Shown here piece after piece: positions 34,636 to 44,379 of a stretch of DNA of 64,000 nucleotides. The stretch is from assembly GCF_016864375.1 (NCBI RefSeq), contig NZ_CP069355.1:1339019-1403018 (forward strand), given 5' to 3'. This DNA is from Microvirga sp. VF16. Its GTDB lineage: Bacteria; Pseudomonadota; Alphaproteobacteria; Rhizobiales; Beijerinckiaceae. The translations under genes were made by a program, and so were the position numbers. The notes below the pieces were generated by a model that saw only the letters and a program-made list of their open reading frames with translations, did no database searches and had not been told where the DNA came from. The first letter of the stretch is position 1, and every line of letters begins with the position of its first letter.

Positions 34636-36059
34636 TCATGCCCGCAACGCCGCGATCAGGCCCGGCACACCACCAATGGTGATGTCTCTACGGATGTTGT
34701 AAGCAAGCGCCATCAGGCTGAACTCGCCGCCGACGTTGTCCAGACGGCGCATCAGGAACGCGCCCTGGTTCATCCATTGCTTGATCGTGCCGAACGGGTA
34801 CTCGCCGCTTTCGCGGCGCCAGTCGAGGATGTCGGGCCGGGCGGCTAGCCGTGTTGCCATCTGATCGAGGACGGCCTCATTCTCAAGCCGGGAGACCTGG
34901 CGGAAGCTCTTTGTGCAGCGATCGCGCAGAGGGCGCGCTGTGCAGGCGACGCGGTTCGTGTCGTCGATCTTCACATTGTCACGTGATTTGCCGTAATGAC
35001 GGGGTGAGAGGACCGGGTCTCCGGGGCTAAGGAAAATGCCCTTGTCCGGATCGGAGCAGAAGTCCTCCTTGGAGAAGAACCCCTCTCGCACGGCAGGGTC
35101 GCAGATCGGCTGCGGCACGTAAGCGGTGATACCAGCCTTCTCGCAGACTTCGATATCCTCGATCTTGAAGGAGCCCCGGCAACCGCTTCGATCCGATCGA
35201 CGCCGAGCGCTTCCATCGCCGCCTCGACCGTCGGCGCAAGAAGCTCCATACCGAGAACCTGGTTGACCACCTCCTGCTCGGCGATCAGCTTGTGCTTCAC
35301 ATCGACTGCGAACTGTACATTGTAACTGACACCCACCTTCGTCATGCGCACCATGGCGCGGGCATCCGGGCCGGTCAGCGATATCTGGCCCTCGCCGCTG
35401 CGGTCCGACTCATCCAGCCGCGCCTTGTAGCGATCCCGCTTACCCTTGATCGCGGCGATTTTCCCCGCCAAGCCGCTGCCGCTACCGCCGGAGTCATTGC
35501 CGCCAGTGTTCTTTTCTTCATCAGCATCGCTCTCGTCGAGGCGCTTCATATAGTTGGCCAGCTTCTCATCTGCCTCGCGGATGAACTTCGAGAGCGATCC
35601 GCACGTGAAGTTGCTATCCTTGTTCACCGCCTTGATTCTCGTGTGATCGACGGCCAGAAGCTCCCGCCCGAACAGGTCGAGTTGGCGGCACACAAGGACA
35701 AACTCCCAGAACACCTGACGGAAAGCCGACCGGTTGACCCGCCGAAAATCGGCAATGGTGCTAAAGTCCGGCTTCAGGTATCTGAGCAACCAGATCACCT
35801 CAATGTTGCGGCGCGTTTCCGCTTCCAGCCGCCGGCTGGATCGCACACGATTGATATAGCCGGGCACGTGTACCTTCAAAAGGTCGGCTGGGTCGTAACC
35901 CGGACGGCCGGTCTCCTTCGCCGCCACCTGTACGAACCCGGTGGCTAGGAGATCAAGGCCGTCAACGAAGGCCTCGACGAAACGAAACACAATCATCAAT
36001 CGCTTCCGGCAGAAGCAGCAATTGAGAGCGGTCTGTTCCTGAAGGATGCGCCATGGCAA
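34636..36059 (-). mobile_element. IS1182-family transposase, frameshifted
   Basis: N-terminal DUF772-type domain (FVEAFVDGLDLLATGFVQVA, GRPGYDPADLLKVHVPGYIN, LKPDFSTIADFRRVN) and DDE core (LLAVDHTRIKAVNKD, VGVSYNVQFAVDVKHKLI) are in one frame. Near 35170 the frame shifts, and the C-terminal part (PQPICDPAVREGFFSKEDF; FGTIKQWMNQGAFLMRRLDN) follows to 34636. The true N-terminus (about DRSQLLLLPEAIDD) is in yet another frame. The copy is inactive. I could not assign terminal inverted repeats with confidence. Confidence 0.88.
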
Positions 36060-36075
36060 AAGCTACAACGGTCGT

Positions 36076-37032
36076 CTAACCTTCAGAACCCCCGACGGGG
36101 TTTTCAGACGGTCTGTAGGACTTTTGCGGCGAAGGGCGAAGCTTTCCGACGAAAAATGGCCATCCGAGATTCACACCAAGGCCGGCTAGCAAGATGAGTG
36201 CCAAGCCGACCCCCTGCATGGCTGTGATCGAACGGCCGAAGGCGAGAAAATCGGACAATAAGGCAGCGGCGGGATTAAGAAACGCAGCGGCGGCAATGAC
36301 CATAGTGGGAACTTTAGGATATGCTGAATATAGCAGCACGTAAACGAAGCCGGTATGAATGACGCCAAGTCCGACGAGCCATCCCCAGGTGGCGGCGCCA
36401 CCAGTTTGAAGCGTTCCCAGGTTGAGAACCGGCAAGAAGGCAATACATCCGATCAGACAGTGAACCGCGCTGAGCACTTCCGGCTTCACACCCTTTACCG
36501 CCCGTGTCGTCAAGGTCGTAGCGGCATAGAAAAGCGAAGCGGTGAGCGCCAGGCCAATGCCAAACAACCAATTCCGGTCGGTTTGCATATCTCCGAGTTT
36601 TGGCAGGATGGTCAGGACCAAGCCGGCAAATGCCAGGCATATCCATCCAATCCTGTGTCGCGATAGAGCTTCCTTCAGCAATAGGCCGCCGGCGAGAACG
36701 ATCCAGAAGGGTTGCAGATGATAAATGATGGTCGCGAACCCGATCGATGTCCGATGAAAGGCCTCAAACAAAGCCAGCCAGTTGAGAATAAGACAGATTC
36801 CACTCACCAGAACGAGCGGCCATTGCTTCCGTTCGACGCCTAAAAGTCTCCTCCAGCCATCCCGAAGTGAGGCCCATCCAATGAGCGCCAATGCTCCAAA
36901 AAGACAGCGGAAGAACACCACATTGAAAGTCGGCTGGCCGGATGAGATAGAAAAAAGTCCGGCCGTACCCGACAGCGCCATTCCTAGAGAGAGCATTATT
37001 GTTGCTCGCGTCAGCCCCGCTCTCGCTTCCAT
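36076..37032 (-). CDS. EamA/DMT-superfamily transporter
   Basis: 318 residues, ten membrane helices in two EamA repeats. First repeat: TIMLSLGMALSGTAGLFSIS to LAFAGLVLTIL; second: WLFGIGLALTASLFYAATTL to LALILLAGLGVNL. Such proteins export amino acids or metabolites; the substrate cannot be told. The C-terminal tail is hydrophilic. It stands 16 bp from the IS1182 relic, so its last few codons may have been changed by that insertion. Confidence 0.88.
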   Translation of the reverse strand: MEARAGLTRATIMLSLGMALSGTAGLFSISSGQPTFNVVFFRCLFGALALIGWASLRDGWRRLLGVERKQWPLVLVSGICLILNWLALFEAFHRTSIGFATIIYHLQPFWIVLAGGLLLKEALSRHRIGWICLAFAGLVLTILPKLGDMQTDRNWLFGIGLALTASLFYAATTLTTRAVKGVKPEVLSAVHCLIGCIAFLPVLNLGTLQTGGAATWGWLVGLGVIHTGFVYVLLYSAYPKVPTMVIAAAAFLNPAAALLSDFLAFGRSITAMQGVGLALILLAGLGVNLGWPFFVGKLRPSPQKSYRPSENPVGGSEG

Positions 37033-37152
37033 CTTTTCTCCGTCCTCGCAAATATCCGGATTGCCGCATCAATTGAAGACCTTTGCGACGTGCGAAAGCC
37101 AGGATTTTCGCGGCAGGTTGCTCTGAGCCAGCCCATAGCAGACACGCTGAAC

Positions 37153-37608
37153 CTAGAGAATCCGACGCAGCCGAGGGCCGACCTCCTCGAACCCGTTCCG
37201 CAGATAGAAATCGAGAGTGCGCTTCCATTTTGGTTGCCCGGGCGCTCCAACCTCAAGTCGCTTCCATCCACGCGCACGGCTGTCCTGCAAGGCGACCTCG
37301 AGCAGATGAAGGGCAATCCCCTTGGAGCGCAGGTCCGGTCGAACATAAAGCTCCGAAATCTCGCCGAACTTGCCTCCGGCATAGATCGCCGTGCATTCGT
37401 TCAGCACCATGATGCCGACCGGCTCGTCACCGGCACTGGCAATCACGGCGACCACGCCGGCGTCGGCAAGCACGGTCTCCGCGCTTTGTCGGATAACGTC
37501 GCGCGCGGGCGCCTTCCCGCCAGAGAGTTCATCAAGCAGCGCGTGAATGAAACCGGCGATCGTCTCGGTGTCCATTGCGGTGGCGCGGCGAGTGGATATG
37601 GACGGCAT
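37153..37608 (-). CDS. GNAT-family N-acetyltransferase
   Basis: 151 residues. Strand and loop GEISELYVRPDLRSKGIALH form acetyl-CoA motif A; EVGAPGQPKWKRTLDFYLRN is the following helix-strand. ATG 37608 is preceded by AGGAGA. The substrate is unknown. Not part of an operon: the EamA gene starts 120 bp downstream on the same strand. Confidence 0.88.
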   Translation of the reverse strand: MPSISTRRATAMDTETIAGFIHALLDELSGGKAPARDVIRQSAETVLADAGVVAVIASAGDEPVGIMVLNECTAIYAGGKFGEISELYVRPDLRSKGIALHLLEVALQDSRARGWKRLEVGAPGQPKWKRTLDFYLRNGFEEVGPRLRRIL

Positions 37609-38250
37609 TGTCTCTCCTGTTTCGTGGTTCGTTGCCGCAGCATCACGCTGGATCCATTGGGGAGGCGCCTTACCGGACCTATGCCATGGCAGCTTCGTCT
37701 CGCAAAGCGTTTGCGACTAAAACCTGTGACGGAACCAGTCTTAGGATTTTCGCGACAAAGGGAAATCAAACACAACACTCATAAAACGTCATACTCATTC
37801 GTGGAAGTGCCCGTTTGCAGCGCGATAGCCCGATCATGTGTGGATGTAGAAAATAGATCACCATTGCCGGACTCGCTGGCAGGGAATTCACGGCACTGAG
37901 AAGGCCATAGGACAACAGTGCGTAGACCGGTTCTTTTGCGAGGCCGACGGCTGTTGCGGTCATAACTCTTTGCGCCCAATAAGAATTGCCCCTGCCTTTC
38001 TACCAGTCATGGCAGGCTGGTTAGCGGCGTCTTCCAGCAAGCAGATGCAGAAGAACTGCTCTGAACCGACTCATGTGCAGGATTCAGGACGAACTGAGAT
38101 AAATCGCGCAGGAGGGTCCCTTCTTGGAGCCCGCCTATCATCATGAGTGGCATCCCAAGCGGCGGACGAGGAGCATGACGGACGTGGCAGAGAGGAACGC
38201 GCGGGCTGGCGTGAGCGTCGTGGAGGAGCAGATCTTGTTCCAGCCCAAAC
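37609..38250. other. Gene-poor stretch of about 640 bp
   Basis: A minus-strand open frame at 37766-37963 has a hydrophobic stretch (YALLSYGLLSAVNSLP) but no family match and a weak start. On the plus strand near 38120-38220 there is coding-like sequence (AYHHEWHPKRRTRSMTDVAE) without a start. Probably gene debris. Confidence 0.35.
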
Positions 38251-39162
38251 CTAGGGATTGTGCGACACCGAAAGGAGGTTGTGGGCCCTGTTGAACACGT
38301 CCGACCACATCTCTTCAGTCAGGGCACAATATTGGGCCAGGAAGAGGAGCGAGCGAATTTCGGCGAGTTTGATGAACGGAGGTAGCGCCGCTTTCTCGCC
38401 AGCCGACAGAGAGCGAGCGGTCTCGTATCCCGACACCAACGCCGATATCACTTCGTCCCTCGCTTGGCCTCCCTCCTGACCCCGATGCCATGCGGCTGTC
38501 CCGAGATCGATGATGAGGGGTCCATAATCGAAGTCGTCGAAGTCGAAGAAACCCACCTTGCCATCCCGAACGCGCACATTCCCTGGCCACGCATCGCCAT
38601 GGCAGAGTCCGGCCGGAAGGCGACTAACTCCCGGATTTTGAAACGCTGGAAGGCACTCTCGTTCGATCGTCCGTATCAGAGGTTGGCTCCCACCGATGGA
38701 TCCCAACGCTTTTATCGCATGATGGCAGATCACGGTTGGATCGAGACTGCGCATGTCTGCATCGAGCGAGAGAGGCATGGCTGAATGCAAGGTAGCGAGC
38801 GCCGTGCCGAACAGCCTCATGTCAGCCGGAGAATTCGCCATTTCTCGCCCCTGAATGGCTTCGAAGAGGCAAGCGTGCCGCGGCTCGGCATCCCGCTCCA
38901 GCGTCACAAGGAAACGACCATCGGCCGTCGCGACCGGGCGCGCCACCTCAACCCCCGCGTCGTCCGGGAAAAGCATCAGAAGACGAATTTCCAAGTCAAT
39001 CTCTGGGACTGACCGCCCGATGGACCGATACAGCCGAAGGTAAAAGACATTTTCCGCATCTCGCACCCGGTACGTCCGGTTCACGCCGCCAACGACCAGT
39101 TCAATAGCCGTGAACCGGGAGGCATAGCGCTGCGAGAGGGAAGCTAAATCGGGTTCCACCAT
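38251..39162 (-). CDS. Phosphotransferase (APH/homoserine-kinase-like)
   Basis: 303 residues from ATG 39162. Protein-kinase-like fold: VVGGVNRTYRVRDAENVFYL as the nucleotide loop, the catalytic loop LCHGDAWPGNVRVRDGKVGF and the metal-binding motif FFDFDDFDYGPLIIDLG. Relatives phosphorylate aminoglycosides, homoserine, choline or sugars; the substrate cannot be told here. An in-frame extension to 39339 is low-complexity and probably not translated. Confidence 0.88.
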   Translation of the reverse strand: MVEPDLASLSQRYASRFTAIELVVGGVNRTYRVRDAENVFYLRLYRSIGRSVPEIDLEIRLLMLFPDDAGVEVARPVATADGRFLVTLERDAEPRHACLFEAIQGREMANSPADMRLFGTALATLHSAMPLSLDADMRSLDPTVICHHAIKALGSIGGSQPLIRTIERECLPAFQNPGVSRLPAGLCHGDAWPGNVRVRDGKVGFFDFDDFDYGPLIIDLGTAAWHRGQEGGQARDEVISALVSGYETARSLSAGEKAALPPFIKLAEIRSLLFLAQYCALTEEMWSDVFNRAHNLLSVSHNP

Positions 39163-39302
39163 GTGCGGACATTGGTACTGGATATGGGTAGAGTTGTGAA
39201 CCTGCCGATTAACCTGACGATTTTGCGTCTGAGGTCTGCAACAGCGGACCGTGTTGCACGGATCGGTTGGTGAACGTCCTGAGCCCACCCCATGCCGCTG
39301 TT

Positions 39303-39480
39303 TAGGCGGTGCAGATGGACTTCGGGCGCCCAAGCTCAAGCATGCGGTTCAAGGCTTGAACGGCGATGGCGACCTCAGTCGTACGACGCCGGTCGGCCCA
39401 CGAGCGCCGCGCATCTCCAATCACGGGTTTCAGCCGGCTGATGGCGGTCTCCACCAGAGCGCGCCGAGCCTAACCGGACC
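39303..39480 (-). mobile_element. IS5-family transposase, C-terminal relic
   Basis: The minus strand reads ALVETAISRLKPVIGDARRS, then RTTEVAIAVQALNRMLELGR and PKSICTA, the final 55 residues of IS5-type (IS4/IS5 DDE) transposases, including the ET motif Glu. The rest of the element is absent. Confidence 0.8.
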
Positions 39481-39520
39481 TCTTCTGCCAACCCATGCGT
39501 CCAGGCTCGGCAATGCTTTG

Positions 39521-39907
39521 TCAGTGGTGCTGGGCGATCTGGATCAGGTTGCCGCAGGTGTCATTGAACACCGCCGTCGTGACCGGGCCCATGACGATTG
39601 GCGGCTGCGTGAAGACGACACCCAGAGCGGACAGGCGTTCATGCTCGGCGTGGACGTCGGCCACGCCGAACGAGGTCGCCGGGATGCCGTCGGCGACGAG
39701 CGCGGCCTTGAACGGCTTGGCGGCAGGATGGGCATCGGGCTCCAGCACAAGCTGCACGCCGTCGGAATCGCCCGGTGAGACCAGGGTCAGCCAGCGGTGC
39801 TCGCCCAGGGGGATGTCGGACTTGGGTTGGAACCCCAGAACGTCGCCGTAAAAGCGCAACGCCTTCTCTTGATCATCGACCATCACACTCGTGAGCACGA
39901 TCTTCAT
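39521..39907 (-). CDS. VOC-family (glyoxalase/bleomycin-resistance-like) protein
   Basis: 128 residues: MKIVLTSVMVDDQEKALRFY, then LGFQPKSDIPLGEHRWLTLV and the C-terminal FNDTCGNLIQIAQ, both beta-alpha-beta-beta-beta units of a VOC fold. The start lies inside the end of the ArsR gene (35-bp overlap), so the two are made together. This ArsR-VOC or ArsR-SRPBCC pairing is common; the function is unknown. Confidence 0.88.
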   Translation of the reverse strand: MKIVLTSVMVDDQEKALRFYGDVLGFQPKSDIPLGEHRWLTLVSPGDSDGVQLVLEPDAHPAAKPFKAALVADGIPATSFGVADVHAEHERLSALGVVFTQPPIVMGPVTTAVFNDTCGNLIQIAQHH

Positions 39908-40217
39908 CGGTGGCGTTCTCCTTGCTGTCGGGCGGAAAGGCGAGGGGCCGGAGCCACACGTCGCACAGCTGGCGCAGGGGCTTGCGTTCCAGGTAATGGT
40001 GCTTGCTGCGCCAGCGCCATTCAGTGCGGACCAAGCCCGCTTCCTCAAGCGCTGACAGGTGCTTGGACAGGGCCTGCCGGGACAGGCTCGCCCCGTGCCA
40101 GCTGATGAGCCGGACATGCAGCTCGAACAGCGTCTGCCCATCACGCTCCGCCAACTCCTCCACCATGCGGCGGCGTGTCGGATCGCAGAGCGCTCGGAAG
40201 ATGCTGTCGAGTTCCAT
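39873..40217 (-). CDS. ArsR-family transcription regulator
   Basis: 114 residues. Winged helix: ELDSIFRALCDPTRRRMVEE, LSRQALSKHLSALEEAGLV with wing RTEWRWRSKHHYLERKPL. No cysteine metal-binding motif of the ArsR/SmtB metal sensors is seen, as in the subgroup that partners SRPBCC or VOC proteins. Likely autorepressor of the pair. Confidence 0.9.
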   Translation of the reverse strand: MELDSIFRALCDPTRRRMVEELAERDGQTLFELHVRLISWHGASLSRQALSKHLSALEEAGLVRTEWRWRSKHHYLERKPLRQLCDVWLRPLAFPPDSKENATDEDRAHECDGR

Positions 40218-40392
40218 GGCCCACTGACTAGCCCATCCGCCCTTATCATGCAACCGTTCGGTTACATGATGCTCCGGGGCAGAATTGGATAGGGCAGGCC
40301 GCAACAGGCAAAGGCGAACTTCTCCTCTCGCTGCCGACAGTAGCCGGTCCATATAGGACCTTCCCGGAATCAGATGTAGAAGCTCCGGCGCT

Positions 40393-40623
40393 TTACCTGT
40401 GAGCGAGGAGAGCAGCCAGCGTCCCTTTCGGGAAGTAGCGAAACGGATCGCTGCGCCCGCCCCGGCCACTTCGCTTGATGCGGCGGCTCCTCAGCAGGGA
40501 TCGACACGCGTTGCTGACCTGCTGCGGGTAGGCTGCATCCCCAAACAAGGCCGTCGCAATCTCGGCCTCCGTCAGGCCGGGGCTACGGCTAATCAGTGCC
40601 TCGATCTCGTCGGCCATTGCCAT
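40393..40623 (-). CDS. Small winged-helix-like hypothetical protein
   Basis: 76 residues: ADEIEALISRSPGLTEAEIA, then VSNACRSLLRSRRIKRSGRG and FRYFPKG. The helical start and basic wing-like end suggest a small DNA-binding fold. ATG 40623 with GAGGGTGG upstream; the gene follows the lone receiver on the same strand with about 95 bp between, and its regulation may be joint. Confidence 0.55.
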   Translation of the reverse strand: MAMADEIEALISRSPGLTEAEIATALFGDAAYPQQVSNACRSLLRSRRIKRSGRGGRSDPFRYFPKGTLAALLAHR

Positions 40624-40718
40624 TCCACACCACCCTCTGCCAGCAATAGCTGAGGTTCTCACAGACACGCCAGTTCCATCCAGCTTCATCCAAGGGGAAG
40701 TCCACAGAAAGGAAATGA

Positions 40719-41168
40719 TCAAGATTGAAGAGTCGAACTGGAGGGCGCCTGCCCTGACACAGCCATGAGAGTGTTCAGCACAACCTTCAGCAACTCGTCA
40801 CGGCTCGTCGGCTTTTCGAGCCACGGCACCCCCTGAAGCTCCGAGGACAGACCATGGCGCGGAGGGTAGCCGGAATAGATGACGAACGGGATGGCGCGGC
40901 GGTTGAGTTCCGCGGCGAGCTCCGTGGCCGGGCCGTCCTGGAGCAGGAAGTCGACAATGGCAATGTCAGCCGTATGGGCCTCGCGCCAAGCTCGTGCCTC
41001 AGCGCTGGAGCTCACGGCCTGTACGGCCATGCCGGCTTCCTCCAGGTAGATCTCGATGGACATGGCAATGAGGGCCTGATCCTCGACAACCAAGCAGTGG
41101 GTCTGATCTGCTACGTCTTTGCTCACGCCCTCGTCGCTCGAGGAGGGCGGAGAAGCCCGCATTGACAT
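40719..41168 (-). CDS. Single-domain response regulator
   Basis: 149 residues; receiver fold alone with CLVVEDQALIAMSIEIYLEE, the phosphoacceptor Asp in AIVDFLLQDGPA and Lys in WLEKPTSRDEL. A 20-residue flexible start and a short tail flank it. No output domain. Such receivers in this order take part in general-stress or chemotaxis-like phosphorelays; no kinase is near. ATG 41168 was chosen for its CAGG ribosome site. Confidence 0.85.
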   Translation of the reverse strand: MSMRASPPSSSDEGVSKDVADQTHCLVVEDQALIAMSIEIYLEEAGMAVQAVSSSAEARAWREAHTADIAIVDFLLQDGPATELAAELNRRAIPFVIYSGYPPRHGLSSELQGVPWLEKPTSRDELLKVVLNTLMAVSGQAPSSSTLQS

Positions 41169-41241
41169 AAGTTGACCTGAGCCGTGCCAAGCCCTTGTAA
41201 AATTCGGCTTCTCGGACATTCGCGGTCAGTCACAACAACCT

Positions 41242-41970
41242 CTATTCCGACGGTGCTCGGGATCGATGGGAGCCCGGTAGCAGGCGCTGGTAGATGCGGC
41301 AGATCCTGTCGTAGCACTCGCACACCGTCTCCTCGAGACCGGTCCGGTCCGTCACCGTGATGCTCCCGCGCCCCTGCTGGATCAGCCCCGCCGTCTGCAG
41401 AGTGCGCGTCACCACGCTCACGGTCGAGCGTTGCACCCCCAGCATCTCGGCCAGGAACTCGTGCGTGAGTGGCAGGGTGTCTTGCTCCGCCCGGTCATGC
41501 ATCATCAGGATCCAGCGGCAGCAGCGCGCCTCCACCGGATGAACGGCGTTGCAGGTGAGGATCTGGAACGTCTGGGCGAGCAGGACCTCGCCGTAGCCGG
41601 CGATCACCTGCTGCAGCTTCGGGCGGATGTTTCTGATCTCGTCCAGGCGCTCGACCGCAATGCGCGAGGCACTGCCAGGGATCTGCACGACATAGCGGCC
41701 AAACGCCTCCCGCGAGACCAAGGCGCTGAACAGGCCCAGGACGCCACCGCGCCCGAACAGGGCCACCTCGACGGTGGTGCCGTCCTCCAGCATATTCACC
41801 AGCGAGACAACAGCTTGATGGGGGAAGTACGCGTCGCGTACGACGGCGCCAGGCTCATACAGCACCTGCCCACGCAATAGATCGACGAATTCAAGGTGTG
41901 GCTCAAGAGCCGCAAAGTCGTCCGGCTCCAGAGTCGTCAGAAGCCAGTTGATGCGATGGTCCGCTTTCAA
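41242..41970 (-). CDS. Crp/Fnr-family transcription regulator
   Basis: 242 residues. Cyclic-nucleotide-binding-like domain (LLRGQVLYEPGAVVRDAYFP, MLEDGTTVEVALFGRGGVLG) and a Crp-type helix-turn-helix (LTHEFLAEMLGVQRSTVSVV). Cysteines for an Fnr Fe-S cluster are not in place, so it is not an oxygen sensor of that type. Many paralogues of this subgroup occur in Methylobacterium and Bradyrhizobium relatives. Divergent from nothing obvious; target unknown. Confidence 0.9.
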   Translation of the reverse strand: MKADHRINWLLTTLEPDDFAALEPHLEFVDLLRGQVLYEPGAVVRDAYFPHQAVVSLVNMLEDGTTVEVALFGRGGVLGLFSALVSREAFGRYVVQIPGSASRIAVERLDEIRNIRPKLQQVIAGYGEVLLAQTFQILTCNAVHPVEARCCRWILMMHDRAEQDTLPLTHEFLAEMLGVQRSTVSVVTRTLQTAGLIQQGRGSITVTDRTGLEETVCECYDRICRIYQRLLPGSHRSRAPSE

Positions 41971-42166
41971 AGCCTTGGCCGTGCAGCAGCGTCACTCAGC
42001 CAAGACAACGCGGATGGGCACCAATCGTCCCAGCGCCGGTTCCATAAAGGAGGTTCTGACATTGCCGTACTTTCTCTTGCAGGACATCCGCTTGGATCAG
42101 GAGTAGGACCGGAACGGCGAGGAGGCGGCCATGAGGATCGACAGGCGCAGCCATGATCATTCCTCT

Positions 42167-42529
42167 TTATCCAGCGAGCGGATCCGGTTCGACATGCTCG
42201 CGCTCGAGAAGGCTGCCGGTTGCCTTGAACCAGCAGATCGCGTCATGCGCGGACACCACCGCCAGTTTCGTCTGCTCGGAGGCGCCCGGATCGGCCAGGG
42301 CGGCCCATTTGGTGCTGTCGGCCGCCTGCTCGAGTTCGACCACGGCCTCGCGCGGACCAGAGCCCGGATCGCCTTCCACGGCCGGCCGCGTCTTTGCGAA
42401 TTTCCGCCGGAATTCGGCGAGAACGGCCGCAAGCACAGGTGATGCGCCATGATCGGCCGCGACGGCGGCCTCGGCGGCATGCAATCGGCTGTCGAGCTGG
42501 GCGCAGACCTGCTCCGCAATCGTCGCCAT
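42167..42529 (-). CDS. Hypothetical protein
   Basis: 120 residues from ATG 42529, which has GGAGGACATC upstream. Acidic and alanine-rich, mostly helical (LDSRLHAAEAAVAADHGASP, AVVELEQAADSTKWAALADP). No membrane segment, no known domain. It is flanked by stress-type small genes, but no function can be given. Confidence 0.65.
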   Translation of the reverse strand: MATIAEQVCAQLDSRLHAAEAAVAADHGASPVLAAVLAEFRRKFAKTRPAVEGDPGSGPREAVVELEQAADSTKWAALADPGASEQTKLAVVSAHDAICWFKATGSLLEREHVEPDPLAG

Positions 42530-43027
42530 GATGTCCTCCATGTTGGCCGGCACGATCGGTGTCGAGGCACATTAGCTCAACTTGCGGGCTTCGAGGACAA
42601 GCGCGCGGCGGGTGCGCGACGACAAGGAGCGTCGCAATGTCTCGGAGACCAGGATCGGGGTCGCCGAGCAGCTTCATGCTCCGCCGCGTCGCTCACCCGG
42701 AGCAATTTTCAAACGGGCACTTACAATCCTGCAACTCGACAGCCGAAGTGTCGTCCAATCTTAGCCCGCTGCCCTCCCAACGGAGACTGACGCCGACAGC
42801 CCCGCACCTGTTTCATAAAGGAAATTCTGCGAATTACGCCGGACAACTTTCCAGCGATAGGAGCAAATATTCTAAAAATGCGTCCTACTGATAAACGCAT
42901 ACTTCTTATTAGTTTGCCATTCCACGCTTTTATGAATGTATGTGCTTGACGATTACTGTTCACCGGCGCGGGATTGGAGCGTTGGTAAGCCAGTCCGCCG
43001 GCACCCCAACAGGACTCAGGTCGCGCA
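42530..43027. other. Non-coding stretch of 500 bp
   Basis: No gene recognised. An AT-rich segment at 42820-42950 could carry the promoter of the DUF6894 gene to the right. Confidence 0.4.
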
Positions 43028-43056
43028 GAGGCGGCAGGCCTGAACCCTGCCGCCTC
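43028..43056 (+). promoter_or_regulatory. Leader hairpin before the first DUF6894 gene
   Basis: GAGGCGGCAGG-N7-CCTGCCGCCTC, a perfect 11-bp stem, directly followed by a second small inverted repeat (CCACAG...CTGTGG). The gene starts 36 bp later. Possible attenuator or mRNA stabiliser. Confidence 0.5.
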
Positions 43057-43092
43057 CCACAGGGGGTAGACGCTGTGGGATTTCGTCAGCCG

Positions 43093-43338
43093 TTGGCTCG
43101 TATTTACTTCCATCTTGTGAAGGGTGATCAGGTCATCCCTGACGCTACAGGCGTTCTCGTCCCAGACTTTGAGACGGCATTGCCGAGAGTTCTGGAGTCT
43201 ATTCAGGAGATGCAGGAGCGTGCTTATCCTGAAGACTGGCAGGGCTGGCAGCTCAAGGTTGTTGATGCGTCAGGCGATGTCCTTCTATCCCTCCGCCTGG
43301 ACACATACTTCTCCAGGAGTCCTGGTCGTGTTTCGTAA
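43093..43338 (+). CDS. DUF6894-type small protein 1
   Basis: 81 residues from TTG 43093: ARIYFHLVKGDQVIPDATGV, a short helix-rich middle (LPRVLESIQEMQERAYPEDW) and final strands QLKVVDASGDVLLSLRLDTY. It has the same plan and exactly the same length as the protein at 45529-45774 (PRYYFDIRYDEG...). Such proteins are abundant as paralogues in Methylobacterium- and Microvirga-like genomes; function unknown. Confidence 0.7.
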   Translation: MARIYFHLVKGDQVIPDATGVLVPDFETALPRVLESIQEMQERAYPEDWQGWQLKVVDASGDVLLSLRLDTYFSRSPGRVS

Positions 43339-43429
43339 TGCCGCTTACGCGCACGTTGCGGACCATCTTCCCATGAAGGCGGAAGGCTGGTAGAGCACCG
43401 GTATATAAAAACGTCGCCTGGGGGCCTGA

Positions 43430-43615
43430 ATGAAGGCCTACGACTATGCTGAAAAGGCAAAGTACGAGCAGGCGAAGCAGCGAAGCCTGAAAGCCATCGA
43501 TGCCCGGCTGGCGCGTCATGAGAACGTAACCCGCTTCATCCTAATACTGGTCTTAATCATAGCCGGCTTGTCGCTCGCCCTGCTGGCCACTCATCTCTTC
43601 AACCGCTCAAACTAA
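43430..43615 (+). CDS. Small membrane protein, hypothetical
   Basis: 61 residues: charged N-terminal helix (YDYAEKAKYEQAKQRSLKAI) and one membrane helix (FILILVLIIAGLSLALLATH). GGGGCC precedes the ATG. It lies 23 bp before folE on the same strand and may share its message. No family recognised. Confidence 0.6.
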   Translation: MKAYDYAEKAKYEQAKQRSLKAIDARLARHENVTRFILILVLIIAGLSLALLATHLFNRSN

Positions 43616-43638
43616 TCACAAAATGATCCGCAGGGGCC

Positions 43639-44316
43639 ATGATGAACTTCCACACCCGTGATCTGAACCTTGCACGCTTGTGCAACGAGGCGTTCGACCA
43701 GCCTCTGAGTGAAGCCGAGCGCGCAGTGATGATGGCAGCGGCCGCCCAGAAGGTGGAGGAGCTGTTCGACATCCTGCGCATCGACCATCAGAACGACCAC
43801 AACACCCGGGACACGCCCCAGCGTGTCGCCAAGATGTATGTCGAAGAACTCTTGGAAGGTCGCTTCAACGCGCCGCCGCGCATTACCGAATTCGACAATG
43901 CTCAGGCCTACGATCAGTTGATTGTCACCGGCCCGATCGCGCTGCGCTCCATGTGTGCGCACCATCTGATGCCGATCTACGGTCAGGCCACTATCGGCAT
44001 TCTGCCGGCAGCCGACGGCAAGATCATCGGCCTGTCAAAATATGACCGGATCGTCGAGTACTTTGCTGCCCGTTTGCAGATCCAGGAGGAACTCGTCAAG
44101 CAGATCGGTCAGTACATCATGGACATGACCGCACCCCGAGGTCTAGCCGTGCGCATCAGCGCCGTACATATGTGTAAGACCCAGCGCGGCGTGCGCGCCA
44201 GCCACCGCAGCCGCATGGTCAACACCCATTACTGGGGCGAGATGGCGGACAATGCGGAGTTCAAGCGCGAGTTCCTGCAGGAGTGCATCGCTCTCGACCG
44301 GTCAGGACCAGCATAG
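43639..44316 (+). CDS. folE: GTP cyclohydrolase I
   Basis: 225 residues. Makes dihydroneopterin triphosphate from GTP, the first step to folate and pterins. Zinc ligands are the Cys and His of RSMCAHHLMPIYG and Cys in VHMCKTQRG. HNTRDTPQRVAKMYVEELL and VEYFAARLQIQEELVKQI are standard family blocks. All catalytic residues are present. It stands alone, without other folate genes, so it may be a second copy; the window gives no hint of its use. Confidence 0.95.
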   Translation: MMNFHTRDLNLARLCNEAFDQPLSEAERAVMMAAAAQKVEELFDILRIDHQNDHNTRDTPQRVAKMYVEELLEGRFNAPPRITEFDNAQAYDQLIVTGPIALRSMCAHHLMPIYGQATIGILPAADGKIIGLSKYDRIVEYFAARLQIQEELVKQIGQYIMDMTAPRGLAVRISAVHMCKTQRGVRASHRSRMVNTHYWGEMADNAEFKREFLQECIALDRSGPA

Positions 44317-44379
44317 GCCTGCCGCACCAGTTCGCGTATGCGCGAGGGATGATCGGGTGCACCGGGCCGGAGACCACAC

